Assembly: GCF_009649225.1 (NCBI RefSeq)
Contig: NZ_WJPP01000001.1
Coordinates: forward strand, 248,001 to 312,000
DNA from: Spiribacter salilacus
GTDB taxonomy: Bacteria; Pseudomonadota; Gammaproteobacteria; Nitrococcales; Nitrococcaceae
Reading direction: 5' to 3'
DNA: 64,000 bases
Below, piece by piece: positions 10,023-17,088 of the stretch (its first letter is position 1; each line of letters begins with the position of its first letter). A model generated the notes under the pieces. The model saw only the letters and a list, made by a program, of their open reading frames with translations, ran no database searches and was not told where the DNA came from. The translations under genes were made by a program, and so were the position numbers.

Positions 10023-10760
10023 TCAGTTGCCCGGCTGCGAACCAAACCACTTACTGTAGATTGCATCGTAGCGGCCATCCTCGCGCATCTGTTTTAGTAC
10101 CTCATTAACCGGGGCAACGAGATCGCTACCCTTAGGGAACCCGATGCCATACTCATGCGCCATCATCTGGGTACCAACCGCTTTCACTTCCCCATCACCT
10201 GCCGTTTCGATGTAGTACAAAACATTCGGAGTATCATGCATCGCTGCATCCACTCGGCCCGTCCGAAGCTCTAGATAGGCATTATCGATATTGGGGAATT
10301 TACGCAAGGTGGTACCGGCAAAATTTTCTTCAGCATAATCGGAAGCGGATGTTCCGGTTTTCACCGCTAGCATCTTTCCATCTAGATCATCTGGACCTTC
10401 AATATCGCTGTCAGCACCAACCATCAGCAAGAAACCACTGTCGTAGTATCCATCGGAGAAGTCGATAACCTCTTCGCGCTCAGGTTTAATCGTGATACCA
10501 GCTAATGCCACGTCAACCTGCCCTGTTTGTAGGGCGGGAATAATTCCAGAGAAATCCATCGGACGAAGCTCATAATCCCAACCCTGATCATCTGCAATCG
10601 CATTCCACATGTCGATATCAAAACCGACATATTCGCCATCCTGCTGAAATTCAAAAGGCACAAATGCCGTATCCGTCGCGACAATCAACTTATCTGCGGA
10701 TGCCGTAACGGATCCAAGTGTCAAAACCGCGCCAGCAGTCCAGATTACAAATTTATTCAT
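10023..10760 (-). CDS. periplasmic amino-acid-binding protein of ABC importer
   Basis: Bacterial extracellular solute-binding family 3 protein. It has a Sec signal peptide ([10 protein letters not shown]... ending ASA, cleavage after about residue 22), then [14 protein letters not shown] and [11 protein letters not shown] motifs typical of GlnH/ArtJ-like receptors. The mature protein is about 220 residues. The chosen ATG at 10760 is preceded by GAGGAG; the frame extends 13 codons upstream without a ribosome-binding site. It is the promoter-proximal gene of the leftward arm, transcribed away from the aminotransferase. Ligand unknown; because the neighbours handle amino and keto acids, an amino acid or small amino-acid derivative is the reasonable guess. 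Confidence 0.93.
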   Translation of the reverse strand: MNKFVIWTAGAVLTLGSVTASADKLIVATDTAFVPFEFQQDGEYVGFDIDMWNAIADDQGWDYELRPMDFSGIIPALQTGQVDVALAGITIKPEREEVIDFSDGYYDSGFLLMVGADSDIEGPDDLDGKMLAVKTGTSASDYAEENFAGTTLRKFPNIDNAYLELRTGRVDAAMHDTPNVLYYIETAGDGEVKAVGTQMMAHEYGIGFPKGSDLVAPVNEVLKQMREDGRYDAIYSKWFGSQPGN

Positions 10761-10904
10761 GATCGCTCTCCTCTGATCAATATTATTTTGTCCATGCAAT
10801 TATTTAACGCATCTATCTGCGTGTGCAAAATTAGTTGCACAATTAATAAAGAGATGCAAATATTTTTACTCGTTCCTATGGAGCTATTTGAGGGTGATGC
10901 TGCA
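10761..10904. promoter_or_regulatory. divergent control region with TGTGCAA-N6-TTGCACA operator-like repeat
   Basis: AT-rich 144-base spacer between the two arms of the catabolic locus. It contains a perfect 7-bp inverted repeat TGTGCAA-N6-TTGCACA at 10822-10841, with further TGCAA half-sites at 10795-10799 and 10855-10859. The symmetry and position suit an operator for the RpiR regulator encoded at the far end of the leftward arm (inference). Shine-Dalgarno sequences lie at each edge: GAGGAG for the binding protein, GAGGG at 10890-10894 for the aminotransferase. Confidence 0.6.
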
Positions 10905-12230
10905 ATGACCGCCTTATTCCACCGCCGCTGTGGAGCTGATCTACCCATCGCATCAACGGGTGATGGTTGTTTCATCATTGATAAAAATGGCAAGCGCTAT
11001 CTTGACAGCTGCGGAGGGGCGGCTGTTTCCTGTTTGGGACACTCGTTTGAACCCGTTAAGACAGCAATACAGGAGCAGCTTGCAAGTCTTCCCTTTGCGC
11101 ATACCAGTTTTTTTACCACAGGTGCCGCCGAGGCAATGGCTCAAGCATTAATCAAGCATGCTCCCGCGGGCATCTCTCGTGTCTATCCCTTGTCTGGCGG
11201 TTCGGAGGCGGTAGAAGCTGCGATCAAACTAGCACGCCAGTTTTTTATAGAGACCGGGCAGCCCCAACGCCATAAGATCATCGCACGACGACAGAGCTAC
11301 CATGGCAACACAATTGGCGCTCTCGCTGCTGGCGGAAACCAGTGGAGACGAGAGCCATTTACCCCGCTCCTTATGGAGACGAGCCATATTGCCCCGTGCT
11401 ATGAGTATCGAGATCGGAAGTCCGATGAGAGCGCTTGGGACTATGCACAGCGAGTCGCAAACGAACTAGAGACAGAAATCCAGCGGCTGGGTGCGGAAAA
11501 CGTCATGGCTTTCATTGCAGAACCCGTAGTTGGTGCTACCGCAGGTGCTGTTCCGCCGGTGCCTGGCTACTTCAAACGTATTCGGGAAATTTGTGATACG
11601 CATGGTGTTTTATTGATCTTAGATGAGGTTATGTGTGGTATGGGGCGCACCGGTACACTTTTTGCGAGCGAACAAGACGGCATTGCCCCAGATATCGTCA
11701 CAATTGCCAAGGGCCTTGGCGCTGGTTACCAGCCTGTCGGAGCTATGCTGTGCACAGAAAAAATCTACGAAACAATCGCTATTGGAAGTGGTTTTTTTCA
11801 GCATGGGCATACCTATCTCGCACACCCTATAGCGATGGCCGCAGCAACCGCGGTAATAGAGACACTGGTAGCGCCGGGAATGTTATCCAGAGTACGCGAG
11901 CGTGGAGATATGCTCCAAACGCTACTTGAAGAATATTTAGGTGACCACCCTCACGTCGGCGATATACGTGGGCGCGGTCTTTTTCGCGGTATAGAAATGG
12001 TTGAGAGCAAATCAACCAAAGCCCCTTTCGACCCCGCAAAACGTCTTCATCAAAAAATAAAGGCCGCCGGTATGGATGCCGGCCTAATGTGCTATCCGAT
12101 GGGTGGCACGATCGATGGAAAAAGCGGCGATCATATCCTGCTTGCTCCACCATTCATTATCGAAGAAGCCGAACTTCAGGAAATTGCGGTGCGGCTTCGG
12201 CACAGTATCGATGTGGCAATCAAACAATGA
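10905..12230 (+). CDS. class III (omega/beta-amino acid type) PLP aminotransferase
   Basis: Fold-type I PLP enzyme of the class III family, which transaminates omega-amines, beta-amino acids or diamino acids. 441 residues; the internal-aldimine lysine is Lys269 in TIAKGLGAGY, the cofactor-binding Asp lies in LLILDEVMCGMGRTG, and SGGSEAVEAAIKLARQ is the phosphate-binding region. The frame runs open 39 codons upstream, but the ATG at 10905 has GAGGG ten bases ahead and its N-terminus (MTALFHRR) fits homologues. First gene of the rightward arm, overlapping the BKACE gene by ATGA. A beta-amino acid substrate would yield the beta-keto acid that the next enzyme needs (inference); substrate unproven. 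Confidence 0.92.
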   Translation: MTALFHRRCGADLPIASTGDGCFIIDKNGKRYLDSCGGAAVSCLGHSFEPVKTAIQEQLASLPFAHTSFFTTGAAEAMAQALIKHAPAGISRVYPLSGGSEAVEAAIKLARQFFIETGQPQRHKIIARRQSYHGNTIGALAAGGNQWRREPFTPLLMETSHIAPCYEYRDRKSDESAWDYAQRVANELETEIQRLGAENVMAFIAEPVVGATAGAVPPVPGYFKRIREICDTHGVLLILDEVMCGMGRTGTLFASEQDGIAPDIVTIAKGLGAGYQPVGAMLCTEKIYETIAIGSGFFQHGHTYLAHPIAMAAATAVIETLVAPGMLSRVRERGDMLQTLLEEYLGDHPHVGDIRGRGLFRGIEMVESKSTKAPFDPAKRLHQKIKAAGMDAGLMCYPMGGTIDGKSGDHILLAPPFIIEEAELQEIAVRLRHSIDVAIKQ

Positions 12231-13021
12231 GCGCATTACCAACAATAATGGTCGCACCGAACGGGGCACGCCTTAAACGCTCGGATCACCCAAGTTTACC
12301 GGTGAGTCTCAATGCGATTATTGATACCGCGCTCAATTGCATGAAAGCAGGAGCTGATGGAATTCATGCCCATGTCCGCGATGCAAACGAGGTGCACGTT
12401 TTAGACGCCGCGCTCAACCTATCCATGCTTCGGGCACTTGCAAAGGAAGCGCCCGAACTTTATGTGCAAATAACGACTGAGGCCGTGGGGAAATACACAC
12501 CTGCGCAACAGCGTGAGTTAGTAGAAGCCGTGCAGCCCCGCGCAGTCTCGGTTGCATTACGTGAAATGACGTCAGTAGGGAACACAGGCGAAGTTACGCA
12601 GTTTTATCACGAACAAAAGAGGGCAAACGTTGATGTTCAGCATATCCTTTACGATGTGAACGACATTGCCGCTCTTGCTGCATTACGCGAACGTAACATT
12701 GTGCCCGCTGGAAACATCCAAGTTCTCCTTGTTCTCGGCCGGTATGCGAATACCCAAATTGCAAAACCGGAAGATCTCAACACGCCGCTCGAAGCGCTTA
12801 ATAAGCTCATCCCTGATGCTGACTGGGCGGTCTGCGCCTTTGGCCCTAATGAAACAGCGTGCCTTACTGCCGCTTACGCCAAAGGCGGGAAAATACGTGT
12901 CGGGTTCGAAAATAACCTATATAACGCGGATGGTTCTCTGGCAAAAGACAACGCTGAGCGCGTAGCAGAAGTAAAAACCGCGATTAGCCGAATCAACTCT
13001 CCTGCTGCTTGCAAACACTAG
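12227..13021 (+). CDS. beta-keto acid cleavage enzyme (BKACE, formerly DUF849)
   Basis: BKACE enzymes condense a beta-keto acid with acetyl-CoA and release acetoacetate plus a new CoA ester; the founding member Kce acts in lysine fermentation. This 264-residue protein keeps the zinc ligands: His47 and His49 in GIHAHVRD and a glutamate near 228 in VGFENNLY. Its middle part (VALREMTSVGN) is divergent from Kce, so substrate cannot be inferred by similarity. ATG overlaps the aminotransferase stop (ATGA). A longer upstream reading of the frame lies within the aminotransferase and is rejected. Neighbouring acetoacetyl-CoA synthetase would recover the acetoacetate. Confidence 0.88.
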   Translation: MSALPTIMVAPNGARLKRSDHPSLPVSLNAIIDTALNCMKAGADGIHAHVRDANEVHVLDAALNLSMLRALAKEAPELYVQITTEAVGKYTPAQQRELVEAVQPRAVSVALREMTSVGNTGEVTQFYHEQKRANVDVQHILYDVNDIAALAALRERNIVPAGNIQVLLVLGRYANTQIAKPEDLNTPLEALNKLIPDADWAVCAFGPNETACLTAAYAKGGKIRVGFENNLYNADGSLAKDNAERVAEVKTAISRINSPAACKH

Positions 13022-13034
13022 CTGAGGGGTTTTT

Positions 13035-15023
13035 ATGTCAACCGACAATATTATGTGGACCCCCCCGAAAGAGAAATTTGCCCATACCCATCTTGATCGG
13101 CTAATCGATAAGCTGCGAGCCGAGAAGGGCCTGGAGATCAATGATTGGGCAACGCTCCATAGCTTTTCGATCCAGCAACCCGAAGACTTCTGGCAAGCGG
13201 TCCTCGACTATGCACAAATCAAATTTCAGCAGCAACCCAGAGCGGTTATCACAGGACGAGCTATGCCCGATGTTGCTTGGCTGCCCGGTGCTACTCTTAA
13301 TTTCGCGGAGAACCTGCTAGCTCCAGTATTAACGGCACCGCCGCAGGAAAATCGAATTATTAGTTACAGGGAAGACGGTCGGGTAACACGCTATACAAAT
13401 GCAACACTAATCGCGGATGTGGCTGCCCTAGCAGCGTGGCTACGCAGCATTGGTATCCAACGGGGTGATCGCGTTGCCGGGATCCTCGGCCACGGATATG
13501 AGGCAATTGTTGGAATGCTAGCCACTACCAGTGTTGGTGGAATTTGGAGTTCCGCCTCTCCCGACTTTGGTGTTGCCGCCATCGTCGATCGATTTGAACA
13601 AATAAAACCCGACGTACTTATTGTGGTTAATGGATACTCCTACGGTGGCAAACGCTATGACAAAAATAACGAGATAACAGCAATAAGCCAGCAATTACCG
13701 AGCATTCGGCGCATTCTTGCAGTGAATCAAGAGTTAGACTGCGCAATGCCCTCACCCGAGATAGCAGACCATTGGGACGTCGTGCTCTCCGCACACCAAG
13801 GCGCTCGATTTCATTATACGCCAGTACCAAGCGACCACCCCGTGTACATCTTATTTTCTTCCGGTACAACTGGCCGACCTAAGTGCATAGTCCACGGCAC
13901 CGCTGGCATTCTCCTCGACCATGCTAGTGAGCTGTACTTTCATGCTGATCTCCATCCCAGAGACCGTTTCTTTTATTTCACCACCTGTGGGTGGATGATG
14001 TGGAACTGGCAGATATCAGGATTAATGGCCAACGCCACGTTAGTAACCTACGACGGCTCTCCTGGGTATCCCGATCTCGATCAACTATGGTCCATTTGCG
14101 CACGGGAAAAGATAACTCAGTTTGGAGCGAGTGCCAGATTCTTGGCTAGCTGTCGTCAAGAGGGATTAGAACCGGCCCGCAGACACGACCTATCAAACCT
14201 CCGCACTGTTTTTTCCACTGGATCTCCATTATTGCCAAGTGAGTACGACTGGTTTTACGAAGATGGCGCGCCCAACGCATTACTTGGTTCAATCATTGGC
14301 GGAACAGATATATGTGGCTGTTTCCTTGGTAGCAACCCCCTACTTCCGGTCCGCCGTGGTGAAATTCAAGCGCCTATGCTTGGAAAAGACGTAGCTGCAT
14401 TCAATCAAGCTGGTGCACCAATGCAGCACGACCGCGGTGAGCTTGTTTGCCGTAACCCAGTACCTTCAATGCCACTAGGGTTTTGGAACGACGACGATGG
14501 ATCCCGCTACCACCAAGCGTATTTCGAGCGCTTCCCCGGTGTGTGGGCACATGGGGACTATATCGGCTTTACATCGACGGGGGGCGCCATTGTCTACGGC
14601 CGTTCAGATACGACTCTTAACCCTGGTGGCGTTAGGATCGGCACCGCGGAGGTCTACCGACAGGTTGAAACCATCCCCGCGATTGGTGATAGCCTCGTCG
14701 CTGGGCGGCCGGTCGACGGTGATGAGGAGTTGGTTCTTCTGGTCAGGCTTAGGCACAAACAAAAACTGGATGACGATCTGCGCCAGCAAATCAAAACACA
14801 TATACGAATTGGTGCTAGCCCGAGGCATGTCCCACGGCATATCGTCCAAGTAGAGGATATACCTTACTCACGCAGCGGCAAAAAAATTGAGCTTGCAGTG
14901 ACCCAAATGCTCAGAGGCCATGACTATAGGGGTAATATCTCGGCGTTATCCAACCCAGACTCTCTCACTGAAATACATAGACAGCTTGTTAGTGAAGGGC
15001 TTGCCCCAGGCGCGGATACCTAG
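13035..15023 (+). CDS. acetoacetyl-CoA synthetase (acetoacetate-CoA ligase)
   Basis: Acyl-adenylate-forming enzyme activating acetoacetate with ATP and CoA. 662 residues, in the usual range. The AMP-binding signature is YILFSSGTTGRPK (around residues 274-286); the acetoacetyl-CoA-synthetase-type N-terminal domain includes WLPGATLNFAENLL; the C-terminal lysine region YSRSGKKIE is intact. Ribosome-binding site GAGGGG; 13 bases after the BKACE stop. In this operon it most simply consumes the acetoacetate produced by BKACE. The product could enter thiolysis or polyhydroxybutyrate synthesis through PhaB at 27.4 kb (inference). Confidence 0.93.
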   Translation: MSTDNIMWTPPKEKFAHTHLDRLIDKLRAEKGLEINDWATLHSFSIQQPEDFWQAVLDYAQIKFQQQPRAVITGRAMPDVAWLPGATLNFAENLLAPVLTAPPQENRIISYREDGRVTRYTNATLIADVAALAAWLRSIGIQRGDRVAGILGHGYEAIVGMLATTSVGGIWSSASPDFGVAAIVDRFEQIKPDVLIVVNGYSYGGKRYDKNNEITAISQQLPSIRRILAVNQELDCAMPSPEIADHWDVVLSAHQGARFHYTPVPSDHPVYILFSSGTTGRPKCIVHGTAGILLDHASELYFHADLHPRDRFFYFTTCGWMMWNWQISGLMANATLVTYDGSPGYPDLDQLWSICAREKITQFGASARFLASCRQEGLEPARRHDLSNLRTVFSTGSPLLPSEYDWFYEDGAPNALLGSIIGGTDICGCFLGSNPLLPVRRGEIQAPMLGKDVAAFNQAGAPMQHDRGELVCRNPVPSMPLGFWNDDDGSRYHQAYFERFPGVWAHGDYIGFTSTGGAIVYGRSDTTLNPGGVRIGTAEVYRQVETIPAIGDSLVAGRPVDGDEELVLLVRLRHKQKLDDDLRQQIKTHIRIGASPRHVPRHIVQVEDIPYSRSGKKIELAVTQMLRGHDYRGNISALSNPDSLTEIHRQLVSEGLAPGADT

Positions 15024-15050
15024 ACATTCTTTCTGGGTACTATCGACAGG

Positions 15051-15180
15051 TATCTGGCGGAGAGAGAGGGATTGATTCGGGGCTCACGCCCCTCACCCTT
15101 CGGGCCCCTCGCTTACGCTCGGTGTCCTAATTGCCTTCGGCAATTAGTCGAACCCCGATTGCTGTCTTCGAGGGTTCGAA
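15051..15180. repeat. tRNA-Ser fragment copies flanking stem-loops
   Basis: Positions 15051-15073 are a 23-base exact copy of 15227-15249, the 3' end (with CCA) of the adjacent tRNA-Ser. Positions 15166-15180 are an exact inverted 15-base copy of the T-arm at 15248-15262. Between them lie short hairpins: GGGGC/GCCCC at 15079-15092 and a 9-bp stem CTAATTGCC/GGCAATTAG with a TTC loop at 15127-15147. No open reading frame or complete second tRNA is present. This looks like a decayed tRNA copy, an attachment-site duplication or a palindromic intergenic element. Confidence 0.7.
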
Positions 15181-15192
15181 CCACCGTTCATC

Positions 15193-15231
15193 AGATATAA
15201 AAAAGCCCCCTGAGGGGGCCTTTTTATATCT
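15193..15231. terminator. bidirectional intrinsic terminator between aacS-side and tRNA-Ser
   Basis: Core stem GCCCCC/GGGGGC with a TGA loop, extended after one mismatch by an 11-bp perfectly paired A/T-rich stem (AGATATAAAAA with TTTTTATATCT). Both flanks end in T runs, so it can stop transcription of tRNA-Ser from the right and of the acetoacetyl-CoA synthetase operon from the left. It touches the CCA end of the tRNA. Confidence 0.85.
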
Positions 15232-15322
15232 GGCGGAGAGAGAGGGATTCGAACCCTCGAAGGGCGATAAAACCCTTACTCCCTTAGCAGGGGAGCGCCT
15301 TCAGCCACTCGGCCACCTCTCC
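15231..15322 (-). tRNA. tRNA-Ser (GCT anticodon)
   Basis: Class II tRNA of 92 bases including an encoded CCA. Acceptor GGAGAGG pairs with the 3' TCTCTCC (one G-U); the anticodon arm CTCCC-CTGCTAA-GGGAG gives anticodon GCU (AGC/AGU codons); a long variable arm and GGTTCGAATCC T-arm follow. Sits upstream-adjacent to csrA as in other gammaproteobacteria (alaS-lysC-csrA-tRNA-Ser order). Confidence 0.95.
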
Positions 15323-15377
15323 AATTTAGCGTGAGTGAGAATACGGCAAACAGCATGATTCGTAAACCGGCTTCTAA

Positions 15378-15581
15378 CTATTCGTCGGAATTTGTATCTG
15401 TGGTTTCGTCACTGGCGCCTTCCTCATGGATTCGATCGTAAATCTCTTCACGATGCACAGAGACATCGCGAGGTGCTTTTACGCCGATGCGGACTTGGTT
15501 GCCCTTAACGCCTAATACGGTGACCGCGACTTCATCGCCGATCATCAGGGTTTCCCCGACCCTGCGGGTAAGAATGAGCAT
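15378..15581 (-). CDS. csrA: carbon storage regulator, RNA-binding
   Basis: Small homodimeric RNA-binding protein that represses or stabilises mRNAs by binding GGA motifs, controlling carbon metabolism and surface behaviour. 67 residues; the N-terminal [10 protein letters not shown] and the central VRIGVKAP with the RNA-contacting region through HREEIY are standard. The C-terminus is unusually acidic ([11 protein letters not shown]), as in many csrA tails. Located between tRNA-Ser and lysC; likely has its own promoter in the 225-base spacer upstream. Confidence 0.97.
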   Translation of the reverse strand: MLILTRRVGETLMIGDEVAVTVLGVKGNQVRIGVKAPRDVSVHREEIYDRIHEEGASDETTDTNSDE

Positions 15582-15806
15582 TATGCCGACTCCTGATACG
15601 CGCAGAGGCCTTTAGCTGCCCTATGCCCCTATGCGCGTGCTGTCAAATTTTGTTCCAGGTATGTATAGACCTGAATTTATGTAAATGATTCGCTTTTTCC
15701 TGCCGATCTATTAATCGCCCCTTCAGGATTCCCCAAAAGCTCATCAATTTAACGGGTTATTGTAGTGGTTTAAAGCGAACATGTCTGCACATATGCCCAA
15801 TTAAAC
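15582..15806 (-). promoter_or_regulatory. csrA upstream region, possible promoter
   Basis: Longest gene-free stretch of the window apart from the tRNA-Ser neighbourhood. On the minus strand it contains a perfect TTGACA at 15646-15641 with a poor -10 (TAGGGC) 17 bases later, and AGGAG just before the csrA ATG. No terminator follows lysC and no small ORF is convincing. The promoter call is weak. Confidence 0.3.
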
Positions 15807-17078
15807 CTACCCTTCCCCCTCCACTGTCACCGTATTCCCTTCTTCGTCATCTAATTCAAAGGCGCGATGCAGTGCACGAGTGCCTAGCTCAAGATACTTC
15901 TCATCGACCACCACAGAGATTTTTATCTCGGAGGTTGAAATCATTTGAATATTGATTCCTTCAGCCGCCAGCGTATCAAACATCCGACTGGCTACCCCCG
16001 CGTGTGAGCGCATACCGACGCCAACTAAAGACAATTTGGTAATCGACTTATTACCAAATACCTCAAGGGCCCCAAGGGATTCTGCTTGTTTACGCAGAAT
16101 GTCCATTGCTCGATCGTAATCATTCTTATGCACAGTAAATGTAAAGTCGGTCAGACCTTCGTTACTAATGTTCTGAACAATCATATCGACTTCGATATTA
16201 GCTGCGGCGATTGGGCCGAGAATACCGGCAGCAATGCCGGGCGTATCGGGCACGCCTAATACTGTGAGTTTCGCCTCATCGCGATTAAACGCGATCCCAG
16301 CGATTAATGGCTCTTCCATACTGCCCTGTGGCATATCTGCTCCTTCCATCGTAATCAAGGTGCCAGGTCCGTCTTCGAATGACGACAACACGCGCAGGGG
16401 CACATGATATTTGCCGGCAAACTCAACGGCTCTGATTTGCAAAACTTTCGACCCAAGGCTCGCCAGCTCAAGCATTTCCTCGAATGTTATGCGGTCAAGG
16501 CGTCTAGCGGTGGGCACAACGCGTGGATCAGTGGTGTAAACGCCATCCACATCAGTATAAATTTGGCATTCGTCCGCTGATAAGGCCGCAGCGAGTGCAA
16601 CGGCAGTGGTATCTGAGCCACCCCGTCCGAGCGTGGTAATGGAACCGCGCTCATCCACGCCTTGAAAACCGGCAACAACGACAATTCGCCCAGCGTCTAA
16701 GTCGCCCTGTATAAAACGATTATCGATCTCTTGAATTCTAGCTTTGCTGAATGCGCTATCGGTCCGAATACCCACCTGAGCGCCGGTATAACACCGAGCA
16801 GAGGCTCCAAGCCTTTCTAAAACCATAGTCAGCAAGGTGATGGTCACCGTCTCTCCGGTGGAGAGCAATAGATCCAACTCACGGGGCCGTGGATGATCGG
16901 TTTGAGCCGCTGCTCGGGCAAGCTCGGTAAGCCGATCAGTCTCACCCTTCATGGCCGAAACAACCACCACAACCTGATTGCCGGCATCGCGGCTAGCAAT
17001 CACTTTACGAGCAACGTTTTCAATGCGCTCTATGGTCCCGACCGAAGACCCGCCATACTTCTGAACAATCAATGCCAT
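15807..17078 (-). CDS. lysC: aspartate kinase
   Basis: Phosphorylates aspartate, the first step toward lysine, threonine and methionine. 423 residues: N-terminal kinase domain with VQKYGGSSVGT at the start and GGSDTTAVALA at about 150-160, then two ACT domains (FTVHKN and INIQMISTSEIKISV regions) for feedback inhibition. This is the monofunctional type without a homoserine dehydrogenase domain. It follows alaS by 10 bases and is probably co-transcribed with it and recA-recX. Confidence 0.96.
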   Translation of the reverse strand: MALIVQKYGGSSVGTIERIENVARKVIASRDAGNQVVVVVSAMKGETDRLTELARAAAQTDHPRPRELDLLLSTGETVTITLLTMVLERLGASARCYTGAQVGIRTDSAFSKARIQEIDNRFIQGDLDAGRIVVVAGFQGVDERGSITTLGRGGSDTTAVALAAALSADECQIYTDVDGVYTTDPRVVPTARRLDRITFEEMLELASLGSKVLQIRAVEFAGKYHVPLRVLSSFEDGPGTLITMEGADMPQGSMEEPLIAGIAFNRDEAKLTVLGVPDTPGIAAGILGPIAAANIEVDMIVQNISNEGLTDFTFTVHKNDYDRAMDILRKQAESLGALEVFGNKSITKLSLVGVGMRSHAGVASRMFDTLAAEGINIQMISTSEIKISVVVDEKYLELGTRALHRAFELDDEEGNTVTVEGEG

Positions 17079-17088
17079 ATCTAGGAAT

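Noticed and set aside
10788-10904. 39-codon N-terminal extension of the aminotransferase
   Set aside because: Runs through the operator region, has no ribosome-binding site and a composition unlike the protein; GAGGG supports 10905.
12089-12226. 46-codon N-terminal extension of BKACE
   Set aside because: Lies wholly inside the aminotransferase gene, shows no homology, and the ATG at 12227 forms a standard ATGA overlap.
15051-15180. Possible second tRNA-Ser gene
   Set aside because: Only the 3' end and an inverted T-arm are present; no anticodon arm or acceptor pairing can be made.
15131-15334. 67-residue plus-strand ORF containing EGFEPSKGDK
   Set aside because: It is the antisense translation of tRNA-Ser and its repeat; this peptide is a known false ORF produced by tRNA-Ser genes.
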